The notes below the pieces were generated by a model. The model saw only the letters and a list, made by a program, of their open reading frames with translations. It had not been told where the DNA came from and ran no database searches. Below are positions 17,030 to 26,610 of a stretch of 64,000 nt of DNA, piece by piece (position 1 is the stretch's first letter; every line of letters starts with the position of its first letter). This stretch comes from Paracoccus seriniphilus (GTDB taxonomy: Bacteria; Pseudomonadota; Alphaproteobacteria; Rhodobacterales; Rhodobacteraceae): NCBI RefSeq assembly GCF_028553745.1, contig NZ_CP067129.1, forward strand, positions 1,780,501 through 1,844,500. The letters run 5' to 3'. The translations under genes were made by a program, and so were the position numbers.

Positions 17030-18361
17030 TCAGAACCCGCTTATGATCTCGATCTTTGATCCATCCGTGAAACGCGAGAAACGGAAGGCATGCGGATCGA
17101 CCAATGGGCTGCGCCCGCTGACCAGATCGGCGGCCAGACGTCCCGCGGCAGGACCGATACCGAACCCATGGCCGGAAAAGCCCGTCGCGATATGGAACCC
17201 TGGGATATCCTCGATCCCCGAGATCACCGGAACCGCATCCGGTGTCACGTCGATCGCCCCCGCCCATCGCTGCGCGATCTCGGCCTTTTCGAAAACCGGG
17301 AAAGCCTTTCGCAGATTGGCAAGAGCTTCGTCCTGCATGGAAAATGACGGTTTCGGATCAAGCACGCGGTTGTACTCGAAAGGACTGGCCTCGGTCAGGG
17401 ACCATTTGTTGGGAATGCGGGCCTCGTCATAGAAACGCCCGCCGAAACGCAGCAGAAGCGATTTCCACTCGGCGCCAAGCGCGGGAAGAAATTCTCGCAT
17501 GTAGCGAAAGCTGTCCGGAACGATATCGACGATATTGCGGAATCCATCCGCGATCGTGTAGCCGCCATCCTGGCGTTTGCGGATCGAAAACCCGTCGGAC
17601 CAGATCGCATGTTCCGGCCCGCCTTCCAGCGGCTTGGTGCGGATGACCGAATTCTTGACCTTCAGCTGAGGCAGACGCAGCCCGGCATTGCGGGCAAAGA
17701 GGCTTGACCATGCCCCGCCGGCCAGCAGCACCTGATCACAGGCGATCTCGCCGCGTTCGGTGACCACCCCGCATACGGCCCCTGCCTTGGTCTCGATCCC
17801 GCGCACGGCACATTCGGTCAGGATATGCGCACCACGATCCCGCGCGGCCTCCGCAATTGCAGGTGCGGCCTTCTGGGGTTCGGCACGACCGTCGGCCGAG
17901 GTGAACAGCGCCCCCTCGATGGGCATCTGCATCCCCGGTGTCATGGCTGCGAATTCTTCGGCCGACAGCATCCTGCTGTCGAACTGATAATCCTTGATAT
18001 GTTCAAGCCAGCGTTCGTGTTCGGCAAAGGCCTTGGCCGTCCGGCAGACAAAGGCGATCCCGGCCCGCTCATAGCCCAGATCGCGCCCCGTGCGTTCCGC
18101 CAGGGTCGGCCAGATGCGCAGGGCCTCGGCCATCAAGGGGATTTCGCGCGGATCGCGGCGCGTGATGCGCACCCAGCCCCAGTTGCGGCTGGATTGCTCA
18201 TGGGCGATCCCGCCCTTTTCGCAAAGCGCCACTTTCAGCCCCTGGTCGACCAGTTCAAGCGCCGCTGAACATCCGATGATGCCCCCGCCAATGACCACCA
18301 CGTCAACTTTCCGTGGCAACTCCAGATCACCATGAACAGGCGTCACGAAAGGACCGGGCAT
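17030..18361 (-). CDS. FAD-dependent oxidoreductase, DAO family (paralogue B)
   Basis: Flavoprotein of 443 residues closely related to paralogue A at 10576-11937. It has VVVIGGGIIGCSAALELVDQ, SSRNWGWVRITRRDPREIPL, DGRAEPQKAAPAIAEAA and ATGFSGHGFGIGPAAGRLA. Its ATG shares one base with the stop of the upstream SDR gene (TGATG), so the two are translationally coupled. It precedes the solute-binding protein gene by 106 bases. Having two copies of the same oxidase type around one transporter suggests either two stereochemical or chain-length variants of the substrate or two successive oxidations. This is inference. Confidence 0.86.
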   Translation of the reverse strand: MPGPFVTPVHGDLELPRKVDVVVIGGGIIGCSAALELVDQGLKVALCEKGGIAHEQSSRNWGWVRITRRDPREIPLMAEALRIWPTLAERTGRDLGYERAGIAFVCRTAKAFAEHERWLEHIKDYQFDSRMLSAEEFAAMTPGMQMPIEGALFTSADGRAEPQKAAPAIAEAARDRGAHILTECAVRGIETKAGAVCGVVTERGEIACDQVLLAGGAWSSLFARNAGLRLPQLKVKNSVIRTKPLEGGPEHAIWSDGFSIRKRQDGGYTIADGFRNIVDIVPDSFRYMREFLPALGAEWKSLLLRFGGRFYDEARIPNKWSLTEASPFEYNRVLDPKPSFSMQDEALANLRKAFPVFEKAEIAQRWAGAIDVTPDAVPVISGIEDIPGFHIATGFSGHGFGIGPAAGRLAADLVSGRSPLVDPHAFRFSRFTDGSKIEIISGF

Positions 18362-19065
18362 CAGAAACTCTCCTCAAGTTGGCAATTCACGCAGAACTCG
18401 GCGACGCTGGCCTCATTGGGCAGTTCGATCAGCATCCGGATCACCCGCGCCAGATCGCCGGGCTGGGTCATCGCCTTGCTGGATCGCTCCGTCAGCCCCA
18501 TGGCCATATCCGTGGCAACGAATCCCGGACAGACCGCCGTCGCACGAATGCCCTGCTCAAAGCCCGTGTGACGCAGGGCATGGGCCAGACCGACCGCCGC
18601 AAATTTGGAAATCGCATATGAACCCGACCTGGCCGATTTGACCCGCTTTCCCGACAGCGATCCCAGGATGATCACCCTGCCCCGCCCGGATCGGGCCAGC
18701 GCATCCCAGCAGGCCGCCGCAAGCCTGCGTGGCCCCTGGACATTCACCTCCAGAAGCCGGGACATTTCCTCGTCGGTGATCTCTATCGGGGTCTTTGTGG
18801 TCGCGATCCCGGCGTTGGCAACCACGGCATCGATCCGCCCCCAGATCCCCATCACTTCGGCGACCCAGTTCCGGGGGCTTTCGGCTTCGAACGCATCATA
18901 GGTGAACAGATGCACACGCTCGGGGGCCGCTTCGGCCCATTCCGGCATGACCGGAGTCCGCATTCCCAGTGACACCTGCCAGCCCGCATCAAACAAGGTT
19001 CTGGCAGTGGCGGCACCAATGCCGCGGCTGGCACCGGAAACAAGGGCTACTTGAGACTGGGTCAT
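18361..19065 (-). CDS. Short-chain dehydrogenase/reductase
   Basis: Classical SDR of 234 residues: cofactor motif VSGASRGIGAATARTL at the N-terminus, NAG in VVANAGIATT, catalytic Ser in LGSLSGKR and the catalytic pair YAISK. The Asp or basic residues that would settle NAD versus NADP preference are not clear. The gene is sandwiched with 4-base (MarR side, ATGA) and 1-base overlaps, so it belongs to the same transcript as the regulator and the oxidase. It may act on an alcohol or carbonyl product of the oxidases. Confidence 0.88.
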   Translation of the reverse strand: MTQSQVALVSGASRGIGAATARTLFDAGWQVSLGMRTPVMPEWAEAAPERVHLFTYDAFEAESPRNWVAEVMGIWGRIDAVVANAGIATTKTPIEITDEEMSRLLEVNVQGPRRLAAACWDALARSGRGRVIILGSLSGKRVKSARSGSYAISKFAAVGLAHALRHTGFEQGIRATAVCPGFVATDMAMGLTERSSKAMTQPGDLARVIRMLIELPNEASVAEFCVNCQLEESF

Positions 19066-19562
19066 GGGCGTTTCTTTCTCATGTTCAGATAGGCACGCTT
19101 GAGCATGCGCATGAATTCCCGCCGGTCGTCCGGAGCGATGAAATCGAAGAACTCCTCTTCCTGCTGGCGAATGATCTGGCGAACTTCCTCGGCAACCCTG
19201 TGCCCTTGCGGGGTGATGTAGAGCGCCTGGGCACGCTGGTCCCCGGCGGCCGTTTCCCGCCGGATGTCACCTGCCTTTACAAGGGTATCGATGATCCGGC
19301 CCGTTGCGGGACGGTCTCTCATCAGGACTTCGGAAATTTGCGACGGACGAACGCCGGGATAGTCATCGACCAAAAGCAAGGCGGTGATCTTTCCCTTGCC
19401 CCTGGCCACGTCAAGATGCGCCATGCGTCGATCCAGATCCCGGGACACGACCGAATCGAGAGATCGGATATACCAGCTGAAGGCACCATCCAGCACATCT
19501 ATGTGCAGCCCGCCAATCGTGATCGGTGCGTCCATATCCTGATCAGTGGGCCTTTTAGTCAT
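19062..19562 (-). CDS. MarR-family transcriptional regulator
   Basis: Winged-helix regulator of about 166 residues. The recognisable DNA-binding core is VRPSQISEVLMRDRPATGRIIDTLVKAGDIRRE, followed by the wing and the YITPQGHRVAEEVRQIIR helix; the C-terminus is basic. I chose the ATG at 19562; the ATG at 19583 is also possible but has no separated ribosome site. It is the first gene of the transcript that continues into the SDR and oxidase genes (ATGA overlap). A 6-base inverted repeat 66 bases upstream is its likely operator. Self-repression lifted by a substrate-derived ligand is the usual mode for the family. Confidence 0.85.
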   Translation of the reverse strand: MTKRPTDQDMDAPITIGGLHIDVLDGAFSWYIRSLDSVVSRDLDRRMAHLDVARGKGKITALLLVDDYPGVRPSQISEVLMRDRPATGRIIDTLVKAGDIRRETAAGDQRAQALYITPQGHRVAEEVRQIIRQQEEEFFDFIAPDDRREFMRMLKRAYLNMRKKRP

Positions 19563-19627
19563 GCCATGGGTCTTCCCTGTCATCCTGTGTTCATGCTTGG
19601 GCCAAAATCGGTTTCGCGCAAGAAATA

Positions 19628-19644
19628 AGTTGTGAAATACAACT
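19628..19644. promoter_or_regulatory. Candidate MarR operator
   Basis: Perfect 6-base inverted repeat AGTTGT-GAAAT-ACAACT, 17 bases in all, 66 bases upstream of the MarR start and in the AT-rich part of the intergenic region. Size and AGTTG/CAACT half-sites are what many MarR-family proteins bind. Binding by the adjacent regulator is inferred from position. Confidence 0.6.
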
Positions 19645-19770
19645 ATCGGATCTGAAGCGGGCGATGATTGCCCCTCTTTTGGGCATGGCTTTCTCTGTGA
19701 TCCCACACGCAAGATCCCGGCAGCCCCGATGCCTGCGCCCTTATCGCGCGGCGCGGACCACCTCGCGGTC

Positions 19771-19810
19771 GTCAAACAAGAAAGAGGGGCATCCGGCGGT
19801 CACCCCTCTT
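19771..19810 (-). terminator. Rho-independent terminator of the ABC ATPase gene
   Basis: An 8-base perfect stem AAGAGGGG (19782-19789) and CCCCTCTT (19803-19810) with a 13-base loop. Read on the minus strand it is followed by TTCTTGTTTG. It lies 25 bases after the ATPase stop and upstream of the MarR gene, so the ATPase and the MarR-led genes form two transcripts. Confidence 0.75.
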
Positions 19811-19834
19811 GCATCGGCGCGGCAATTCCGCCCA

Positions 19835-21460
19835 TCAGGCGGCATCAATACCGGGAATGGCGGCGACAAGAGAGCGCGTATAGTCATGCTGCGGCCGCTG
19901 GAAAATCTGGCTGGGCGGACCGCATTCCACCATCTTGCCGCGATGCATCACGATGATCTCGTCGCAGATCTGGCTGGCAACGCGCAGGTCATGGGTGATG
20001 AATACCATGGCCAATTTGCGTTCGCGCCGGATTTGGTCCAGCAATTCAAGAACCTGCGCCTGAATGGAGACATCCAGCGCAGAGACAGCCTCATCTGCGA
20101 CGATCACCTCGGGGTCGAACATAAGCGCGCGGGCAATGCCGACCCTTTGTCGCTGCCCCCCCGAAAATTCATGCGGATAGCGATCAAAGGCAGAGGCGTC
20201 GAGGCCGACAAGCTCCAGAATACCCTCGGCTTTTTTTCGTGCATCCCGATGCGTCAGCAGACGGTGGGCGATCGGTCCCACGGTCAGCGCCTGCCCGATC
20301 GTGAAACGGGGATTAAGCGAGGCAAAGGGATCCTGAAAGATCATCTGGATCAGGGGGCGCAGATGGCGGAATTCCTCCTCGGACATGGCCAGCGTGTTTT
20401 CCCCCTGAAAGCGGATCTCTCCGCTGTCGGCGGAAATCAGTTTCATCAGCACTTTTCCCATCGAGGATTTCCCCGAGCCGGATTCTCCGACGATGCCGAT
20501 GGTTTCACCGGCATGCAGGGTAAAGCTGATGTCATTCACAGCATTGACCTCGCGCATTCGCCCCATGAGTCCGCTGCGCGTGCGATAGGTCTTGTGCAGA
20601 TTGCGGACGTTCAGGACGACGCTGCGCTTCTTGTCGCGCGCGCGATCATCTTCACGCATCTTCGGCACGGCGGCGATCAGTTTTCTTGTGTAGGGATGCC
20701 GGGGCGCGGTCAGCACCGAATGGGCATCGCCCTGCTCGACCAATTGGCCCTGTTCCATCACGATCACCCGATCCGCGATTTCGGCCACCACGCCGAAGTC
20801 ATGGGTGATGAACATGACGCTCATGCCCTTGTGTTTTTGAATGCGGGCAATCAGGTCCAGGATTTGCGCCTGCGTGGTGACATCCAGCGCGGTGGTTGGC
20901 TCATCCGCAATCAGGATATCGGGATCAAGCGCCAAGGCCATGGCGATCATGACGCGCTGTCGCTGCCCACCAGACAGGCGAAACGGATATTGATGCTGGA
21001 TCAGCAGCGGATCGGGCAGACCGACCTCTGTCAGCATCTCGACCACCCGCTCGGCACGGCTGCCCTTGGTGCCGATCCCATGCGTGTCCAGCACTTCGCG
21101 AATCTGGTCTCCGACGGTCATCAGGGGGTTCAGGGCAGACAGCGGATCCTGAAAGATGATCGAAACCGCACGTCCGCGCAGTTTGCGCAACTCGGCCTCG
21201 GGCAGGTCAAGCAGGGCCTTTCCCTTGAAATCAATCCTGCCACGTTCGACGGTCATCACGTCGGGCAAGAGCCCCATCACCGCATTGGCAGTGACGGATT
21301 TCCCCGAGCCGGACTCCCCGATGATGCAAAGGATTTCGCCAGGCATCAGATCGAAACTGATATCCTGCACGGCATAAGGACGGTCATGTTTTCCGGGCAA
21401 GGCGACTGTCAGATCGCACACGGAAAGGACGGGGGCCGTCCCCCTGTTGGTATCGGTCAT
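19835..21460 (-). CDS. Dipeptide-type ABC transporter ATPase, fused double domain (DppD-DppF)
   Basis: Single 541-residue protein containing two nucleotide-binding domains. The first has Walker [15 protein letters not shown] and signature [17 protein letters not shown]; the second has Walker [15 protein letters not shown] and signature [17 protein letters not shown]; each is followed by Walker B and an H-loop (FITHD). The C-terminal oligopeptide-transporter extension occurs after each (RHPYTRKLI and QHDYTRSLV). The gene is separated from its presumed permeases by the MarR, SDR and oxidase genes and has its own terminator. The fusion itself is common in alphaproteobacterial Dpp-type systems. 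The start at 21460 is chosen as the first Met before the domain. Confidence 0.93.
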   Translation of the reverse strand: MTDTNRGTAPVLSVCDLTVALPGKHDRPYAVQDISFDLMPGEILCIIGESGSGKSVTANAVMGLLPDVMTVERGRIDFKGKALLDLPEAELRKLRGRAVSIIFQDPLSALNPLMTVGDQIREVLDTHGIGTKGSRAERVVEMLTEVGLPDPLLIQHQYPFRLSGGQRQRVMIAMALALDPDILIADEPTTALDVTTQAQILDLIARIQKHKGMSVMFITHDFGVVAEIADRVIVMEQGQLVEQGDAHSVLTAPRHPYTRKLIAAVPKMREDDRARDKKRSVVLNVRNLHKTYRTRSGLMGRMREVNAVNDISFTLHAGETIGIVGESGSGKSSMGKVLMKLISADSGEIRFQGENTLAMSEEEFRHLRPLIQMIFQDPFASLNPRFTIGQALTVGPIAHRLLTHRDARKKAEGILELVGLDASAFDRYPHEFSGGQRQRVGIARALMFDPEVIVADEAVSALDVSIQAQVLELLDQIRRERKLAMVFITHDLRVASQICDEIIVMHRGKMVECGPPSQIFQRPQHDYTRSLVAAIPGIDAA

Positions 21461-21812
21461 CGGTGTTCTCTTCGTTTATCATTATTATGCCCATCCATAA
21501 GAATGCCTGCCCTGAAGAAATCAAAGCATTTGATACCCGCGCCATCGCAACGGGATGACCTGTGCACACTCAGAGAGTCCGGAACCGGGACTGAGTGAAA
21601 ATCAGGCAAGAATGACAGGAAGGTGGCGCCACGCCTCATGCAGCGCAGCCGCTCACCAATTGTTGAACGAACGCTCAAGTATATTGTTGAGCATTCATTC
21701 AAGATTGGCTAGACGCCATTCAGCGGCCTCTTGCAAGTCCGCCCCTCATTTCCCGTGCGTTCTTCACGCCGGGTTCCTTTCGCCCGCCACCCAGCAGGAA
21801 AGAACGACCGAC
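21461..21812. promoter_or_regulatory. Divergent intergenic region with a double TTGA-N8-TCAA element (21663-21702)
   Basis: This 352-base gap between the ABC ATPase gene and a small membrane protein gene has no convincing coding frame. It holds two 16-base elements, TTGAACGAACGCTCAA (21663-21678) and TTGAGCATTCATTCAA (21687-21702), separated by 8 bases. Each begins TTGA and ends TCAA, and the two are inverted copies of one another with 14 of 16 positions matching. Such tandem dyads are typical of TetR-type operators. No TetR gene is present in this window, so the binder is unknown. Confidence 0.55.
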
Positions 21813-22274
21813 ATGATGAGCCGTCACCTATTCAGGAATCTTTTGCTGGCCGGCTTGGCCGGTGAAATCGCATTCGAAATCTATGCCTGGCTGATCTCGC
21901 CCCTGCTGTTCGGCGTGGCGCTTGCACCGGCGAATCTGGTTGTTGCGCTGATCAGGATCGGATTTGGCATCCCTGTCCCGTATTGGGCCGGATTCATCCT
22001 GCATGTCGCGATCGGCACGATCGGATTTTCGGGCTTCCTGTGGATGACCCATCTGATCCTGAAACGAAACCTGGTTCTTGCGGGCGCAATTGCCGGTCTG
22101 ATCCTGTGGTTCGTTGCACAGGGTCTTCTGGCGCCACTGGTCGGACGCAGCTTCATGATGGGTTTCGGCGCTTACACGCAGTCTTCCCTTGTCGGCCATA
22201 TCGGCATGGCGATGCTGATGGGATATGTCATGGCGTCGCTGCAGGCCAGACAATCGCGCAACGGGCCCAACTGA
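21813..22274 (+). CDS. Small hypothetical integral membrane protein
   Basis: About 153 residues with four hydrophobic segments (LLLAGLAGEIAFEIYAWL, LAPANLVVALIRIGFGIPV, GFILHVAIGTIGFSGFLWM, LVLAGAIAGLILWFVAQGLL) and a conserved-looking HIGMAMLMGYVMASL end. I do not recognise the family. Two adjacent ATG codons at 21813 and 21816 follow AGGAAAG, which is a little far. The upstream frame back to 21555 looks non-coding. It converges with the TRAP permease gene, 37 bases apart. No catalytic motif is evident. Confidence 0.7.
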   Translation: MMSRHLFRNLLLAGLAGEIAFEIYAWLISPLLFGVALAPANLVVALIRIGFGIPVPYWAGFILHVAIGTIGFSGFLWMTHLILKRNLVLAGAIAGLILWFVAQGLLAPLVGRSFMMGFGAYTQSSLVGHIGMAMLMGYVMASLQARQSRNGPN

Positions 22275-22283
22275 CAGGCCCGT
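22261..22283. terminator. Hairpin between convergent genes
   Basis: ACGGGCC (22261-22267) and GGCCCGT (22277-22283) form a 7-base perfect stem with a 9-base loop overlapping the stop of the membrane protein gene. It lacks a clear T-run in either direction, so termination activity is uncertain. Confidence 0.3.
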
Positions 22284-22311
22284 CGCAATCTGCACCATGC
22301 TCTGCCGGTCG

Positions 22312-24102
22312 CTATATCAACGCCGGAAGACCGTAGATGATGCCAAGTCCAAGGATGAGGGCGAGCGCCGATTTCCACAGGCTTTGCACCGAGATCAGCC
22401 CATAGGCGATGATCAGGCATCCTCCACCCACCAGCAAGGCTGCAATCACCGCGGGCACTGGCGCATCGGCCAGACGGATCAGATCGGGCTGTGCCACCAT
22501 GCCAATCGGGATGAGATACAGCCCCACGCCCAGCGCCATGGCGGTTGCGGCGACGCGCAGCCAGTTTTCCTGGGCCATCCCCGCCGCGATGAAGACCGCC
22601 CCGCAAACCGGCGGAGTGATCGTCGACAACAGTGCGAACCAGAAGACGAACAGATGGGCCTGCAAGGGTTCCAGCCCCAACGATGTCAGCGCCGGTCCTG
22701 CAACCGAGATGCAGATCACATAGGCTGCAGTTGTCGGCACCTCCATGCCCAGCACCAGACAGGCCAGCGCGGTCAGGATCAGCGTCGGCCAGATCTGACC
22801 GTTCGACGCGGAAAGAATCAGCGAGGTGATCTTCACGCCAAGCCCGGTCATCGCCAGGACGCCTACAATGATCGACGCGCACAGAATGATCGAGGCGATC
22901 ATGGCAACCTGCCGCGCGGCCCCGATCAGCGCGGTCTCGGCCCGCGTCAGGGCCCGCGCCAGGTCCATGCGCATGTCCGCCCCGAACAGCAACAGCAGCG
23001 ATCCGGAAATAATGGCCAGGGCCGCCGAATACTGCGGCGTATAGCCGATCCAGAACATGCCACCCAACAAGACAGCGAAAGGCACCGCGAAAAAGGCGGA
23101 TGTGATCGCCACTTCCTGCAGGGACGGGCGCTGATCGGCCGGCAAGGCCCCCAGATTGAATCGACGGGCATAGGCATCGATCCCGAACCAGACCACGACG
23201 AAATAGAGCAGCGCCGGCAGCAAGGCTGCAAAGATGATCTGTGTATAGGGCGTGCCGGTCAGCTCGACCATGACGAAGGCTCCTGCCCCCATCAGCGGCG
23301 GCATGATCTGGCCACCGGATGAGGCAACCGCCTCGACTGCCGCCGCAATGCGCCGCGGATAGCCCAGGCGGATCATCGCCGGAATGGTCACGGCCCCTGT
23401 CGAGGCGACATTTGCCGAAGCCGAGCCCGAGATCGAACCGAAGAGTGCCGAGGCAACGACCGAGACCTTCCCGGCCCCGCCCCGCAGCCGACCGGCGGCA
23501 GCGGCAGACAGGTTCATGAAGCCCTGCCCCGCCTCACCGGCATTCAGCACCGCGCCGAAGATGACGAAGATGGCGACAACGCCGACTGACACCCCCGCCA
23601 GTTGGCCGAATATTCCACCCTCGGCCAGAGTCAGCGTGCCCATCAGGCTTGCGGCGGGCAGGACGGCATGGCCGAATTCTCCGGGCACATATTGACCGAA
23701 CCCCGCATAGAGCAATCCGATGGCGGCTATCAGTGGCAAGGGCCAGCCGATCGCCCGGCGTGCAGCCTCAAGAACTGACAGAAGCAGCACCGCCCCGACA
23801 ACATATTGGAACCACGTTTCGACAAAGCCGTATTGATCGGCCAGTCGGTCCGCGTTCAGCGCGATCCATATCGCGGCCGCAATGCCCGCCGCGCCCAACA
23901 GCATTCCAAACAGCCCTGCAACCCGCCCGCGCGGCGTGGCAAAAAAGAACACCCAGGGCAGGATCAGCGCCAGATGCAGTGGACGCGCAACCAGATTCGG
24001 CACGATCCCCGAAAAGACCAGCCCCAGATGGAAGCCGACCAAAAGGATCGCGGCGGCCAGCATTGCCAGCCGCCGCGTTCTGGACATCGAAGTCATCGTC
24101 AT
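22312..24102 (-). CDS. TRAP transporter fused permease (DctQM type, TAXI system)
   Basis: Membrane protein of 596 residues with about 16-18 hydrophobic segments: an N-terminal four-helix DctQ-like part joined to a DctM-like permease. Landmarks of the TAXI-associated fused permease (TRAP 4TM/12TM) are the GSASANVASTGAVTIPAMIRLGYP stretch, SSGGQIMPPLMGAGAFVM and EVPTTAAYVICISVAGPAL. Its start overlaps the stop of the receptor gene by four bases (ATGA), so receptor and permease are one unit. It would import an organic acid using the sodium or proton gradient; substrate unknown. Confidence 0.93.
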   Translation of the reverse strand: MTMTSMSRTRRLAMLAAAILLVGFHLGLVFSGIVPNLVARPLHLALILPWVFFFATPRGRVAGLFGMLLGAAGIAAAIWIALNADRLADQYGFVETWFQYVVGAVLLLSVLEAARRAIGWPLPLIAAIGLLYAGFGQYVPGEFGHAVLPAASLMGTLTLAEGGIFGQLAGVSVGVVAIFVIFGAVLNAGEAGQGFMNLSAAAAGRLRGGAGKVSVVASALFGSISGSASANVASTGAVTIPAMIRLGYPRRIAAAVEAVASSGGQIMPPLMGAGAFVMVELTGTPYTQIIFAALLPALLYFVVVWFGIDAYARRFNLGALPADQRPSLQEVAITSAFFAVPFAVLLGGMFWIGYTPQYSAALAIISGSLLLLFGADMRMDLARALTRAETALIGAARQVAMIASIILCASIIVGVLAMTGLGVKITSLILSASNGQIWPTLILTALACLVLGMEVPTTAAYVICISVAGPALTSLGLEPLQAHLFVFWFALLSTITPPVCGAVFIAAGMAQENWLRVAATAMALGVGLYLIPIGMVAQPDLIRLADAPVPAVIAALLVGGGCLIIAYGLISVQSLWKSALALILGLGIIYGLPALI

Positions 24103-25040
24103 TGAGGCGTCGCCACTCCGATCTCTTCATAATAACGTGCCGCACCCGGATGCAGCGCCCCGATTCCGGCCACCTGATCGGTATTCACACCTGCCCACCA
24201 GGGCGCAGTCTCGGCCATCCTGTCGCGTTGCGACCAGAATGCCTTGGTCAGTTCATAGGCGGTGTCATCATCCATTTCGGTCGAGGCAAAGGCCACAACC
24301 GTCAGACCCGTGGTGGTGATGTCGCCCGCCTGCCCCGGATAGACATCGGCGGGGATGACCACCTTGTCCCGTCCCGTCTGGGCGATCTGTTCATCACTCA
24401 ACGAAAGGACACGCACACCTTCGCTGGCAGCCGCCTCGACGACATTGGGTGCAGGATAGCTGCCCGCCGTGACAAAGCCGTCAATCTGCCCGTTCGTCAA
24501 CGCGTCACCGGCATTCGACAGTTCGGCATCTGCAACCGTGATCTTGTCGGTCAGTCCGAACAGATCCAGATATTTCGCGCCTTCGGTTGCCCCGAAACTG
24601 CCCTTGCCCAAAAGGATCTTCTTGCCCTCCAGTGCGTCCAGAGTCGTCGTCCCCTCATTCCCCGCCAGCACGAAATGCATGGTCAACGAAGGGATCGGGA
24701 ACAAGGCACGGATGTTCTCGAACTTCGGATTGCCCTTGCCCTCGAAAGGCCCCGTCCCGGCCTGTGCGGCCCCCACCAGTGAAGGAGGTCCGGTAAAGAC
24801 ATAGTCGCCTCCGCGTCCGCGCACCTCCATCACGTTCTGAACCGACCCCTGGCTTTCCTCGACCGTCATGGTGATATCGCCATCCGTCGCGGCCTTGACC
24901 GCCTCGGACAGTTCTACACCCATCTGGTAATAGGATGTGCCGGTCTTTGCCGATTTATAGGTCAGCCGCGTCTCTGCCCCGGCCACCCCGGCCGCCAGGA
25001 TCATCGCGCCGACCAGCCCAGCGCAGTGCCAATGTTTCAT
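24099..25040 (-). CDS. TAXI-family TRAP transporter solute receptor
   Basis: Periplasmic receptor of 313 residues. The start at 25040 follows AGGAGG by about 8 bases and gives a good signal peptide (MKHWHCAGLVGAMILAAGVAGA-ETRL); the longer frame to 25253 has no such features and overlaps the divergent regulator gene. TAXI characteristics: YQMGVELSEAVK, the GSVQNVMEVRGRGGDYVFTGP segment, GKGSFGATEGAKYLDLFGL and late ELTKAFW. The gene is divergent from a two-component system that probably senses the same substrate. Known TAXI receptors bind glutamate or other dicarboxylates, but the ligand here cannot be read. Confidence 0.9.
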   Translation of the reverse strand: MKHWHCAGLVGAMILAAGVAGAETRLTYKSAKTGTSYYQMGVELSEAVKAATDGDITMTVEESQGSVQNVMEVRGRGGDYVFTGPPSLVGAAQAGTGPFEGKGNPKFENIRALFPIPSLTMHFVLAGNEGTTTLDALEGKKILLGKGSFGATEGAKYLDLFGLTDKITVADAELSNAGDALTNGQIDGFVTAGSYPAPNVVEAAASEGVRVLSLSDEQIAQTGRDKVVIPADVYPGQAGDITTTGLTVVAFASTEMDDDTAYELTKAFWSQRDRMAETAPWWAGVNTDQVAGIGALHPGAARYYEEIGVATPQ

Positions 25041-25236
25041 CTTTCGTCCCTCCTGATCGATCGCGTCACGTCCATGGGCGGGACGCGCAAACTGTCTGCC
25101 ATCTAGTCTCATGTTCCGCGTTCCGCGGGCAACCGGCTTTTGCCGGAGAGACGGCGCGCGGGGAAGGAAATTGTCCCTAGACGCCCGCGCTGCTTTCGCC
25201 ATGATGCAATCCAAACCGCGAGAGAGGGAGGCTCTG

Positions 25237-26607
<1,371 letters not shown>

Positions 26608-26610
26608 TCC

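Noticed and set aside
19664-21598. Plus-strand frame of 644 codons, longer than the ABC ATPase gene opposite it
   Set aside because: Both ATPase domains with full motifs are on the minus strand; the antisense frame crosses the gene's terminator and promoter and has no family motif.
22225-23322. Plus-strand frame of 365 codons inside the TRAP permease gene
   Set aside because: Antisense to a clear TRAP permease; Gln/Arg/His-rich.
25041-25236. Copies of the GGACA-N3-TGTCC repeat upstream of the TAXI receptor gene
   Set aside because: Only a TGTCC half-site is found there, so control of the TRAP genes by the same site is not supported by sequence.
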